Assembly: GCA_965116965.1 (NCBI GenBank)
Contig: OZ220743.1
Coordinates: forward strand, 930,001-994,000
Source of the DNA: Aldehydirespirator sp965116965
Lineage (GTDB): Bacteria > Actinomycetota > Acidimicrobiia > Acidimicrobiales > Aldehydirespiratoraceae
DNA: 64,000 nt
Direction of reading: 5' to 3'
Shown here: one piece after another, positions 29,473-38,300 of the stretch
How the letters are laid out: every line of letters begins with the position of its first letter
How positions within the stretch are numbered: position 1 is the first letter of the stretch
Notes under the pieces: generated by a model
The model's database searches: none
Told to the model about the DNA's origin: nothing
The model's input: only the letters and a program-made list of their open reading frames with translations
Made by a program: the position numbers and the translations under genes

Positions 29473-31104
29473 ATGAGCGCGCTCGCTTCGACGTCCTTCC
29501 CGGCCGCTCTGACCGTGCTGGTGCTGGTCCCGGCGGCAGGGGCCCTGGTGCTGCTGGCGATGCCCCGAACCCGGCCCGACCTGTTCAAGCCGGTCGCGCT
29601 CGTGGCCTCGACGGTGCCGGCGGTACTGGCGGTGTGGGTGCTCGCCGAGTTCGACGCGGAGTCTGCGGCGGTCTTCCAGTTCTGGCAGCAGTACGAGTGG
29701 ATCTCGGGCTGGGGCGTCTCGTGGCAGGTCGGCGTGGACGGGCTGTCGCTGTTCCTGGTGGTGATGACCGCGCTGATCTTCCCGCTGGCCATCGTCGGCG
29801 TGGACGCCGAGCACTCGCCCAAGCCCTACTACGCCTGGATGCTCGTGCTGGAGGCGGGCTGCCTGGGCACCTTCGTTGCCCTCGATCTGGTCATGTTCTT
29901 CGTCTTCTTCGAGATCGTGCTGGTGCCCATGTACTTCCTGATCGGCGGTTGGGGTCACGGCCGGAGGGCCTACGCGGCCACCAAGTTCTTCCTGTTCACC
30001 ATGTTCGGCTCGGCTCTCATGCTGGTGGCCATCGTGGCCTTGGCGTTCCTGCACTCCTCGGCCTCGGGCGGCGCCGTGACCTTCGACCTGACCGCCATCG
30101 CCGAGTCGCAGGTGCTGGCCACCAACACGGCCCGCTGGCTGTTCCTGGCCTTCGCCCTGGCCTTCGCGGTGAAGGTGCCGCTGTTCCCGGTGCATACCTG
30201 GCTCCCCGACGCCCACACCAACGCGCCCACTGCGGGCTCGGTGATCCTGGCCGCGGTGATGTTGAAGCTCGGCACCTACGGCCTGGTCCGGTTCGGCCTG
30301 TACCTGTTCCCCGAGGCGTCGGTGCACTTCGCGCCGCTGATGATCACGCTGGGCGTGATCGGCATCATCTACGGAGCCATCGCGGCGGCCATGCAGCGCG
30401 ACCTCAAGCGGCTGGTGGCCTACTCCTCGGTTGCCCACCTCGGCTTCATCGTGATCGGCACCTTCGCGCTCAACACCGAGGGCCTCACCGGAGGCGTGCT
30501 GCAGATGGTCAACCACGGCGTGTCCACCGGGGCGCTGTTCCTGCTGGTGGGGATGATCTACGAGCGCCGCCACACCCGCGAGATCTCCGAACTCGGCGGT
30601 TTGCAGAAGCCGGCGCCGCTGCTGGCCGCGGTGTTCATGGTGGTGATGCTGTCGTCCGTCGGGCTGCCGGGCCTCAACGGGTTCGTGGGCGAGTTGCTGG
30701 TGCTGCTGGGCGCCTTCAACGCCCACCGCTGGTGGGCGGTGGTCGCGGCCGCGGGCGTGATCCTGGCCGCGGTGTACCTGCTCTGGGCCTACCAGCGGGT
30801 GTTCCACGGCCCGGTCTCCGGAGCCAACGCCGAGGCGCCCGACCTGCGCTGGCGCGAGGGCCTGGTGATGGCGCCGTTCATCGCGGCCATCGTGTTCATG
30901 GGCGTCTATCCCAAGCCGGTGATCGAGCGGATCGAGCCGGCGGTGGACGCCATCATCGCCCATGTCGAGGACAACGTGGCCGGCTTCGCGGAGCCTGTCG
31001 CCGACGTGCATCCCGCCGTGAGCCTCGAAGACCTGGCCCGCTCGACGGGCAAGGCCGACCACAACGGCGACGACAGCGGCGCTCACAGTGGGGACGGCGA
31101 GTGA
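29473..31104 (+). CDS. nuoM: NADH-quinone oxidoreductase subunit M (first complex I)
   Basis: 543 aa, antiporter-like proton pump. Motifs are FFEIVLVPMYFLIGGWG, HTWLPDAHTNAPTAGSVILAA, KLGTYGLVRF, KRLVAYSSVAHLGF and GLPGLNGFVGE. The C-terminal ~50 residues are a hydrophilic tail rich in Asp and His. Its stop overlaps a 59-codon mini-ORF preceding nuoN. Confidence 0.96.
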   Translation: MSALASTSFPAALTVLVLVPAAGALVLLAMPRTRPDLFKPVALVASTVPAVLAVWVLAEFDAESAAVFQFWQQYEWISGWGVSWQVGVDGLSLFLVVMTALIFPLAIVGVDAEHSPKPYYAWMLVLEAGCLGTFVALDLVMFFVFFEIVLVPMYFLIGGWGHGRRAYAATKFFLFTMFGSALMLVAIVALAFLHSSASGGAVTFDLTAIAESQVLATNTARWLFLAFALAFAVKVPLFPVHTWLPDAHTNAPTAGSVILAAVMLKLGTYGLVRFGLYLFPEASVHFAPLMITLGVIGIIYGAIAAAMQRDLKRLVAYSSVAHLGFIVIGTFALNTEGLTGGVLQMVNHGVSTGALFLLVGMIYERRHTREISELGGLQKPAPLLAAVFMVVMLSSVGLPGLNGFVGELLVLLGAFNAHRWWAVVAAAGVILAAVYLLWAYQRVFHGPVSGANAEAPDLRWREGLVMAPFIAAIVFMGVYPKPVIERIEPAVDAIIAHVEDNVAGFAEPVADVHPAVSLEDLARSTGKADHNGDDSGAHSGDGE

Positions 31105-31283
31105 TGGGCACCGCCCGCACTGCGACGTCTGGCCGAACTTCTGTAAGAAGACCACCGTATAGGATGGGAAATCAACAGAAGTTCGTCAGCGGCGACCGTC
31201 GATGGCGTCGAACACCAGTGAACAGCCCACGAGGTGAGGGTGGCGACGGTGGCGGCATCGAACATGGAGGGGTCGGCGGATGA
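31104..31283 (+). CDS. Junction mini-ORF between nuoM and nuoN (59 aa)
   Basis: TGATG overlap with nuoM, and a TGA that overlaps the ATG at 31280 of nuoN. Its start (TGATGGGc) copies the nuoN start (TGATGGGc). The peptide is Arg/Gly-rich with no recognisable domain. It reads through a palindromic element at 31134-31185. Confidence 0.4.
   Translation: MGTARTATSGRTSVRRPPYRMGNQQKFVSGDRRWRRTPVNSPRGEGGDGGGIEHGGVGG
31134..31185. repeat. 52-bp palindromic element in the nuoM-nuoN junction
   Basis: Perfect 11-bp arms CGAACTTCTGT and ACAGAAGTTCG around a 30-base loop containing ACCACCGTATAGGATGGG. The loop repeats the 'CCAC-TAT-GG(A)TGG' plan of the 24495 element, with degenerate symmetry. Confidence 0.7.
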
Positions 31284-32920
31284 TGGGCTCAGTGCTGGTC
31301 CAGCTCCCGGTGCAGACACCCGATGTCGACTGGGCGGGCCTGCTGCCGGTGCTCCTGCCCGCCGCGGGCGCGCTGGTGCTGCTGATGCTGCGCTCGCTGG
31401 TGCCGAGCCGGCCCAGAGGCCGAGCGGGCAGGCGAGCGAAGCCGGTCCATACGGGCGAGGCCGTGGCCCGAGCGGCCCGTGAGCGCCGCGAACAAGAGCG
31501 GGAAACACCCCGTCCCGACGCGTCGGGTTCACACCTACCCGCGCGGGTTCTCATGCCCGCGGTGCTGGACGCGGTCTGGACGTTCGCGGTGGCGGCGGCC
31601 GGCCTCGTCTCGGTAGTGGTCCTGTGGCAGCGGGACGCGGACATCGAAGCGTTCGGCGGCCAGCTGGTGATGGACCGGATGGCGCTGTTCGTGGCCGCGG
31701 TGGTTCTGGGCTCGGTAGCGCTGGTCGCCCCGACCCTTCCCCGGTACTGCCGGCGCGTCGGGGTCGCCGGCGCGGAGCTCTGCGTGCTGATCCTGCTGGC
31801 TGCGGCCGGAGCGGTGGTCATGGCCGGCGCGGCCGATCTCATCGTGCTGTTCCTGGGGCTCGAGACCATGTCCATTGCGGCCTATGTGATGGCCGCGCTC
31901 AACCTGCGCCGCCTCGAGTCGCTGGAGGCCGGTCTGAAGTACTTCGTCCTGGGCGCCTTCTCCACCGCGTTCCTGCTGTTCGGCATCGCCTTGGTGTACG
32001 GCGCGACCGGCACCACCAACCTGGACGGGATCGGCGGCTATCTCGACACCTACATCGTGCTGCGCGACGCGATGCTGCTGGCCGGTCTGGCCATGCTGCT
32101 GGTGGGCTTGGGCTTCAAGGTGGCCGCGGCTCCGTTCCATGCCTGGGCGCCCGACACCTACACGGGCGCGCCGACGCCGGTGACGGCGCTCATGGCTTCG
32201 GCGGTGAAGGCGGCCGGCTTCGCTGCTCTGATCCGGGTCTTCGTGGAGGCGCTGGGCACGCGGGCCGACGACTGGCAGCCGGCCGTGTTCGCTCTGGCGT
32301 GCGCCACCCTGGCGGTCGGATCGGTCCTGGCCGCCGTCCAGAGCGATGCCAAGCGGATCCTGGCCTACTCGTCGATCTCGCACGCGGGCTTCATCCTCGT
32401 CGGCGTGCAGGCCGCCTCCGACTCCGGTGTGGCCGCGGTGCTGTTCTACCTGGCCGTCTACGCAGTGATCGCGGTGGGCAGCTTCACGGTGGTGGCCGTG
32501 GTGTCGGGCCGACGCGACGACCGCACCGGCCTCGACGCCCTGGCCGGCCTGGGCACCCGCCGACCCGCGCTGGCGCTGGGGCTGACCATCCTGCTGCTGG
32601 CCCAGGCGGGCGTGCCGTTCACGTCGGGCTTCGTGGCCAAGTTCTCGGTGATAGCCGCGGCGGTCGAGGCCCGCTCGTACTGGCTGGCGGTGGTGGCCAT
32701 GGTGAGTGCGGTGGTCGCAGCCTTCGCCTATCTGCGGGTGGTGGTGGCCATGTACTTCCGCGACTCAGTCGACGAAGCCGGGTCGGCCGCGGAGGCGTCG
32801 AGGCCCGCAGTCGGCCTCGGCGCGGGAGCGGTGATCGTGGTGGCCGTTCTGTTCACGGTGGCCGTCGGCGTGGTCCCCGGCGTGCTGGAGTCCCTGTCTA
32901 GCACCGCCGCCGGCCCGTGA
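31280..32920 (+). CDS. nuoN: NADH-quinone oxidoreductase subunit N (first complex I), with R46 inserted in frame
   Basis: 546 aa, antiporter-like proton pump and last gene of the operon. Motifs: GLETMSIAAYVMAALN, ESLEAGLKYFVLGAFSTAFLLFG, FHAWAPDTYTGAPTPVTALMAS, DAKRILAYSSISHAGFIL. Between helix 1 and helix 2 there is a ~45-residue Arg-rich insert. Codons ~46-74 are an inverted R46 repeat (EAVARAARERREQERE). Such an insert is not part of the family; it would lie in a loop. Confidence 0.95.
   Translation: MMGSVLVQLPVQTPDVDWAGLLPVLLPAAGALVLLMLRSLVPSRPRGRAGRRAKPVHTGEAVARAARERREQERETPRPDASGSHLPARVLMPAVLDAVWTFAVAAAGLVSVVVLWQRDADIEAFGGQLVMDRMALFVAAVVLGSVALVAPTLPRYCRRVGVAGAELCVLILLAAAGAVVMAGAADLIVLFLGLETMSIAAYVMAALNLRRLESLEAGLKYFVLGAFSTAFLLFGIALVYGATGTTNLDGIGGYLDTYIVLRDAMLLAGLAMLLVGLGFKVAAAPFHAWAPDTYTGAPTPVTALMASAVKAAGFAALIRVFVEALGTRADDWQPAVFALACATLAVGSVLAAVQSDAKRILAYSSISHAGFILVGVQAASDSGVAAVLFYLAVYAVIAVGSFTVVAVVSGRRDDRTGLDALAGLGTRRPALALGLTILLLAQAGVPFTSGFVAKFSVIAAAVEARSYWLAVVAMVSAVVAAFAYLRVVVAMYFRDSVDEAGSAAEASRPAVGLGAGAVIVVAVLFTVAVGVVPGVLESLSSTAAGP
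31415..31502 (-). repeat. R46 dispersed repeat, copy 6, inside nuoN
   Basis: From AGAGGCCGAGCGG (31415) through GAGGCCGTGGCCCGAGCGGC to GAACAAGAGCGGG. It lies in frame in the nuoN coding region, the only copy seen inside a conserved gene. Confidence 0.85.
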
Positions 32921-32946
32921 TCGTCCACGACTACTATGATGTGAGA

Positions 32947-32964
32947 TATAATCCAATATTATAG
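32947..32964 (+). promoter_or_regulatory. Probable promoter -10 box upstream of the toxin-like gene
   Basis: A perfect TATAAT at 32947-32952 in a ~45-bp AT-rich patch. A -35 is not clear (TCCACG at the 17-bp position). The predicted start point near 32959 would leave only a few bases before the ATG at 32965, so the mRNA would be nearly leaderless. Confidence 0.5.
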
Positions 32965-33482
32965 ATGATAAGAATGTTCTGATAATCGCCGGACCCAACG
33001 GCGCAGGCAAGACCACCTTCGCGCTGGCGTATCTTCCCGTCGAGGCTTCGGGCCTGCCGTTCCTGAACGCCGACATGATCGCCGCGGGGCTGTCTCCCCT
33101 CGGATCGAGCCACTCCGACGTCCAGGCTGGGCGCCTGATGCTGGCCGAGATCGACAGACTGGCAGCGGAGGGCCGCAGCTTCGCCTTCGAGACCACGCTG
33201 GCAGGGCGAGGCTATCTCCGCCGGATCGACAGTTGGCGCAGCCTCGGTTACCGCGTCACTCTGCTGTTCCTGTCACTGCCGTCGCCGGACCAGGCCATCG
33301 ACCGGGTGCGGAGGCGGGTGATCCAGGGCGGGCATCACATTCCCGAGGATGTGATCCGGCGGCGATTCGCGGCCGGGATCGACAACTTCAGGAGTGTGTA
33401 CACTGCGAGGGTCGACAGTTGGGTGTTGTTCAACAACGCTGGCGAGGCACCGGTTCTCATCGAGATGGGAGGTTGGTCTTGA
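32965..33482 (+). CDS. Zeta-toxin-like / predicted ABC-type ATPase (COG4185 type), probable 5' frameshift
   Basis: An intact ~170-codon P-loop kinase-like frame: Walker A AGPNGAGKTTFA, NADMIAAGLSP, SFAFETTLAGRGYL, LLFLSLPSPDQAIDRV and VIQGGHHIPEDVIRRRF. These fit the zeta-toxin/ATPase family linked to toxin-antitoxin loci. The Walker frame has no ATG/GTG/TTG before the P-loop. ATG 32965 reads M-I-R then shifts out of frame. Adding one A to AGAATG would give MIRNVLIIAGPNG, a normal family start. So either a 1-base deletion, a sequencing error, or a start at a rare ATT (32958) or an internal ATG (33075, which loses the P-loop). The stop overlaps the next gene. Confidence 0.7.
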
Positions 33483-33721
33483 CCAACAGCAGCGGCACAG
33501 CCTCAGAAGCTGCGCCGGACACCTCGTTCGGCGGCGACAACTGGGTCGAGGGCGTGATGGAGGCGCTGACGCGGGCAGCCAGGCAGGCCCATCTGATCGC
33601 CTACCAGACCGGCAGCGGCGTCGCCTACCAGCGCAACGGCAAGTTCGGGGTTTACCCGCCCGATCCGGCCATGTACGAGGACCTCATCCCGCCGCCATTC
33701 GTGGAGCAGCCCGAGCACTGA
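33479..33721 (+). CDS. Small partner protein of the zeta-like ATPase
   Basis: 80 aa from TTG 33479, overlapping the stop of the ATPase gene (TTGA). It contains WVEGVMEALTRAARQAHLIAYQTGSGVAYQRNGKFGVYPPDPAMYEDL. The helix 'ALTRAARQAHLIAYQTGSGVAYQ.NG' resembles short proteins coupled to COG4185 ATPases, which are proposed antitoxins. No DNA-binding motif is obvious. The call as antitoxin is inferred from gene order and coupling. Confidence 0.65.
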   Translation: MTNSSGTASEAAPDTSFGGDNWVEGVMEALTRAARQAHLIAYQTGSGVAYQRNGKFGVYPPDPAMYEDLIPPPFVEQPEH

Positions 33722-33786
33722 CACTTTGGCCCTGCCCTGCGCCGCGTCGGTCGAGTTGCAGCTGCTTCCACGGACAAGACTGAAGC

Positions 33787-34257
33787 ATGGCCGGTCCCAG
33801 TGCTCGTGAGCGGTTCAAGGCCGCGGCGGCCGAGCTGGGTCTCGACATCGACGTGCAGCGCTTCCCCCAGGGAACCCGCACCGCGGTCGAGGCGGCCGCC
33901 GCGGTGGGCTGCGAGCTGGGACAGATCGTCAAGTCACTGGTCTTCGAGTGCGACGGCGAGCCGGTGCTGGCGCTGACCTCGGGCGCCAAGCGGGTCGACA
34001 CGGCCGCGCTGGGCCGCGTCCTGGGCGGCTCCGTCCAGCGAGCCGACGCGAACACGGTCAGGGATGCGACCGGCTACGCGATAGGGGGCACGCCGCCGTT
34101 CGGCCATAGCCGACCACTGCGTACGGTGGTCGATGCCACCCTGCTGGAATACGACCACCTGTGGGCCGCGGCCGGGACGCCCGAGACGGTCTTCGAGATC
34201 TCCAGCGCTGATCTGGTCCGCGTCTCTTCGGGCACGGTCGCCGACTTCGTCGCCTGA
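33787..34257 (+). CDS. YbaK/EbsC-family aminoacyl-tRNA deacylase
   Basis: 156 aa covering the whole YbaK/ProX editing-domain fold. YbaK hydrolyses mischarged tRNAs, typically Cys-tRNA(Pro). Motifs: RTAVEAAAAVGCELGQIVKSLVF with the conserved Lys, LALTSGAKRVD, DATGYAIGGTPPFGH and VFEISSADLVRVS. It stands alone between the toxin-like pair and a convergent membrane protein gene. Confidence 0.88.
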   Translation: MAGPSARERFKAAAAELGLDIDVQRFPQGTRTAVEAAAAVGCELGQIVKSLVFECDGEPVLALTSGAKRVDTAALGRVLGGSVQRADANTVRDATGYAIGGTPPFGHSRPLRTVVDATLLEYDHLWAAAGTPETVFEISSADLVRVSSGTVADFVA

Positions 34258-34300
34258 GCGGACTGGCTCCTGGGCTCGATCGAGCGTTGCCGGCCTACCG

Positions 34301-34669
34301 TCAGGCTGAGACGGCCGCACGCAGCCCCGCGGCGGCCTCGAGCGCGGCGATGCGCTCGCCCTGCTGTGCGGTGGAGGCCGCGGCCTCGCGGTGGAGAGCC
34401 TCGGTGTGGGCGGTGAGGTCGGCCGTCGCCTTGGCGATGGCGTTCATGGCTTCTTGGTGCATCTCGGCGGCTCGCTCGCCCTGTCGAGCGATGGCGTTCA
34501 TGGCTTCTTGGTGCATCTCGGCGGCTCGCTCGCCCTGTCGAGCGATGGCGGCCATGGCCGACTTGTGTTCCTCGGCTCGTTGGGCGTTCTGCTTGAGCAG
34601 GTAGTGCATCAGCACCGCGATGGTCCCCAGCAGGCCGGAGCCCAGGGTGGAGATCAACGCAATAAGCAT
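34301..34669 (-). CDS. Small membrane protein with coiled-coil repeats
   Basis: 122 aa from ATG 34669. One N-terminal helix (MLIALISTLGSGLLGTIAVLMHYLL) is followed by a fully helical, heptad-like region. Within it AIARQGERAAEMHQEAMN is repeated exactly (54-bp DNA period, 34434-34541), preceded by a related copy. The topology recalls DUF-type membrane-tethered coiled-coil proteins found beside phage or toxin genes, but no family is assigned. Upstream is a promoter-like sequence with an almost leaderless spacing. Confidence 0.65.
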   Translation of the reverse strand: MLIALISTLGSGLLGTIAVLMHYLLKQNAQRAEEHKSAMAAIARQGERAAEMHQEAMNAIARQGERAAEMHQEAMNAIAKATADLTAHTEALHREAAASTAQQGERIAALEAAAGLRAAVSA

Positions 34670-34676
34670 GAAATAT

Positions 34677-34705
34677 ACTGTACATGCAGGATCAGGGATC
34701 CGCAA
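34677..34705 (-). promoter_or_regulatory. Putative promoter for the coiled-coil membrane protein
   Basis: On the minus strand TTGCGG, a 17-bp spacer, then TACAGT, followed by 7 bases to the ATG. Only TTG of the -35 matches consensus. The spacing suggests a leaderless transcript. Confidence 0.4.
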
Positions 34706-34735
34706 CTCTTACATCCGGCCTACGCTGGAAGTGCG

Positions 34736-35122
34736 ATGAGCCTGTACTACGTCCAGAAGTTCCTCTACGAGCTGAACCGCGACCGCAAGCTTCAGGAGGC
34801 ATACCTCGCCGACCGGCGAGCGGTGCTCGAGCCGTACGACCTCGACGACGAGGAGGTTGAGGCGCTCGTCTCGCCGGACATCGGCCTGCTCTACGTCCTC
34901 GGCGTCAACGGGCAGATCCTGATGCACTTCGCCGCCCTGCATCAGATCGAGTGGGCCGACTACCTCCAGCGGATGCGCGACGGAGTCGCCGAGCACGGAC
35001 CGGTGCGCGCCGGCGTGTACGCCCTGAGCGGGTACGAGGGCGTCGACGCGCACTCAGCGGCTCTCGGCCGGCGGAGCCTGGCCGCCGACGGATCCGGCAA
35101 CCCGGGGTCACCAGCCGGCTGA
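34736..35122 (+). CDS. LigA-like (protocatechuate 4,5-dioxygenase alpha) small subunit
   Basis: 128 aa from ATG 34736. The all-helical LigA fold is recognised in LYYVQKFLYELNRDRKLQEAYLADRRAVL..YDLDDEEVEAL...DIGLLYVLGVNGQILMHFA. In the known enzyme this small subunit caps the active site of the LigB catalytic subunit in extradiol cleavage of protocatechuate or gallate-type rings. A LigB-like gene is in the window but 14 kb away on the other strand, on the far side of the RCC1 island. Confidence 0.82.
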   Translation: MSLYYVQKFLYELNRDRKLQEAYLADRRAVLEPYDLDDEEVEALVSPDIGLLYVLGVNGQILMHFAALHQIEWADYLQRMRDGVAEHGPVRAGVYALSGYEGVDAHSAALGRRSLAADGSGNPGSPAG

Positions 35123-35136
35123 CGCCCCTATGGGCT

Positions 35137-35153
35137 TTCGGATGCGATCCGAA
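35137..35153 (+). terminator. Short hairpin after the LigA-like gene
   Basis: TTCGGAT-GCG-ATCCGAA, a perfect 7-bp stem with a 3-base loop, 15 bp after the stop. There is no T-run. It is the only structure seen in the ~210 bp between this gene and the end of the giant RCC1 gene. Confidence 0.4.
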
Positions 35154-35333
35154 TCGACGGACCGCAGGTCTTGGGGCGACCCTCACGCGCTAGCTCGGGA
35201 CGGCATCCCGTGCAGTCGCACGGGCCGCTCGTTCTCGGCGACGATCTCGGAGCCGCTACTTGAACTGCATCCTCGGTCTGGACGCGTAGAGGTTGATTCC
35301 GGCCGCGGCGTCGAACCAGGGGATGGGGGTTGC

Positions 35334-38300
35334 TCAGTTTCGTGGGGTCTGGTGGTTGCGTCCGTGGATGGTGAGCCCGGTGATGTTGTCGAGGGGTGCG
35401 AGGTTGGTGATGTGGTTGCCGCCGATGTGGAGCCGGCGGAGGTTGGTGAGCGCGGTGAGGGGTTCGAGGCTGGTGATGTTGTTGTTGTGGAGGTAGAGGT
35501 TTCGCAGCCCGGTGAGCCCGGCGAGCGGTTGCAGGCTGGCGACGCGGTTGTTCTGTATGTCGAGGGTCCACAGTTCGGTGAGCGCGGCGAGGGGTTGCAG
35601 GCTGGTGATCTGGTTGTGGCCGAGGTGCAGGAACTGCAGCGCGGTGAGGGTCTTGAGTGCTTGGAGGTCGGTGGTGCGGGTGTGTTCGAGGCGCAGGGTC
35701 TCGAGTCCGGTGAGCTGTGAGAGGGGCGAGATGTCTGTGATGTTGTTGAGCGACAGTGTCAGCGATTCGAGTCCGGTGAGCTGTGCGAGGGGTTCGATGT
35801 TGGTGATGTTGTTGGCGGCGAGTCCGAGGTGCACCAGCGCGGCGCGGTGTGACAGCGGTGTGAGGTCTGCTATCTGGTTGAGGTCCACGAACAGCGATTC
35901 GAGTCTGGGCAGCGCCGGGAGTGTGTGGAGGCTGTGGAGGCGGTTGTTGATGAGGCTGAGGGTTCGCAGCGATGTCAGGCCCGACAGTTGGGAGAGGTCG
36001 CTGAGGTTGTTGGTGTGCAGGTCCAGTTCGGTGAGCCCGCTCAGGCCCGCTATGGGGCCGATGTCGGCGATGTTGTTGTTGCGCAGGCGCAGCACTGTCA
36101 GCGCGGTGGCGTGCTCGAGTCCTGACAGGTCCGTTATCGGCGCGGGGTCAGAGGCTGGGCCGGCGCGCTGGAGGCGTTCGATGGCAGCGATCTCTTCGGG
36201 GCTGAGCGTGTCGCCTGCGGTTTTGCCCAAAGCGGCCAGCAGCGCGGCCCGCAGCGACGCGTCGTTGACGCGCACCGTGGCGACCCGCTGGGGTTCTGTG
36301 TGCACGGTGCCGCCGGTTGCGCCGGCGGCGTCGAGGGGGGCGATGTCAGCGATGAGGTTGTGGCGGGCGTCGAGATAGCCCAGACCGCCTGCGGGGGCCC
36401 ACCGGTAGGGGCCGGTGAGGTCGTTGCCGTCGATCCACAGCACCTTGAGGCTGGCCAGGCCCGACAGCGCGGATGCGTCGGCGACGTCGTTGTCGAAGAT
36501 GTACAGCGTCTCCAGCGCGGTGAGGCTCCTGAGCGCCGTGATGTCGCTGATCTGGTTGCCGCCGAGCCCCAGCGTGGTGAGTCTGGTGAGCCCCGCCAGC
36601 GCGGCGACGCCGGTGATCGCGTTGTGGTCCAGATACAGCGTGGTGAGGCTGGTGAGCGGCGCGAGGGCGGCGACGCCGGTGATCTGGTTGCCGTGGGCGT
36701 GCAGCGCCTCCAGGGCGGTGAGGCCCCTCAGCGCGGTGATGTCGCTGATCTCGTTGTGGCCGACGTTGAGCGATCGCAGGCCGCTGAGCCTAGACAGAGA
36801 CGAGATGTCGGTGATCGTGTTGCCCGACAGGTCCAGCGCGGCGAGGCTGGTCAGCCCAGACAGGGCGGCGGTGTCGGCGATGTCGTTGCCGGCGAGGCCC
36901 AGTGTGGTGAGGCCGCTGAGCCCAGACAGTGCGGCGAGGTCGGTGATGTCGTTGCCGGCGAGGTCCACTGTGGTGAGCCTGTCGAGGCATGCCAGCGGCG
37001 AGACGTCGGCGACGTTGTGGCCGTTGAGGTCCAGCGATGCGAGGTTGGCGGCGTGCTCGAGGCCCGACAGGCTCACAACCCGCCCGCCGCCGGCGCGTGC
37101 GGGCAGTTCCAGCGCGGTGAGCCCGGCCATCTCCGCCGCGGTGATCTCTGCGTTGGGGGCCTTGTCGAGGCGCCGGTTGATCCCCGCGCGCAGCGTGGCG
37201 TCGGCGATCGAGACGGCAGTGCCCGACGGTGTGTCGCTCGGGCATGCCACCGCAGTCCGCTGCCCCGCCGCAGAGCCGGCGGTGGCCGCGTCGGCGCCGT
37301 CGCTGCGCGGCGACGAAGTGTCTGTGGGCGCCGGCGCGGGCCCGCTGTCGGCGCCGGGTTCCGGTATGGCGTTCCAAGCTGCGCCCGGGCTGTCGCCGGT
37401 TCGGGGTCCCAGACAGCCCGCAGGGTCCTGGCCGCATTCGGGCCACGCCTCGAGGCATTGCCGCAGATCAGCGATCCCCTCACACAGCGGCGGCGCAGAA
37501 CCGGCGCCCGCACCCGACGCGCCGGGCTGCTGTCTCGCCGCACGGCTGGAGCGCTCCCAGACGGGCTCGGGCCGCGCGACAGTCACCTCATAGAGCACAT
37601 GCACAGCGCGGTCGGCCCGGCTGACGACCGCCAATACCACGCTCTCGGACACAGCGGGCTCCAGCCGCGGTGACCGCTCGCCCCAGCAGACAGCGGTGCC
37701 GTCGGTCCTGATCCCGCACGAATGCCTGTAAGCGGCCGAGACCGCAGTGAACGACCCCGCAGGCGCGTCGGTTTGGCCGTAGCGGTTGTAACCCCAGCAG
37801 ACAGCGGTGCCGCCGGTCCTGATCCCGCACGAATGCCAGTAACCGGCCGAGACCGCAGTGAACGACCCCGCGGGCGCGTCGGTTTGGCCGTAGAGGTTGT
37901 AACCCCAGCAGACAGCGGTGTTGTCGGTCTTGATCCCGCACGAAAACCCTCGACCGGCCGAGACCGAACTGAACGGCCCCGCAGGCGCATTGGTCTGGCC
38001 GTAGTTGTTGTTGCTGTTGTCGCCCCAGCAGACAGCGGTGTTGTCGGTCTTGATCCCGCACGAATGCCTGTAACCGGCCGAGACCGCAGTGAACGACCCC
38101 GCGGGCGCGTCGGTTTGGCCGTAGAGGTTGTAACCCCAGCAGACAGCGGTGCTGTCGGTCTTGATCCCGCACGAATGCCACCTGCCGGCGGAGACCGAAC
38201 TGAACGACCCCGCGGGCGCGTCGGCCTGGTCGTAGCGGTTGTAACCCCAGCACACCACGCTGGTGTCGGTCTTGATCCCGCACGAATGCCTGGCGCCGGC

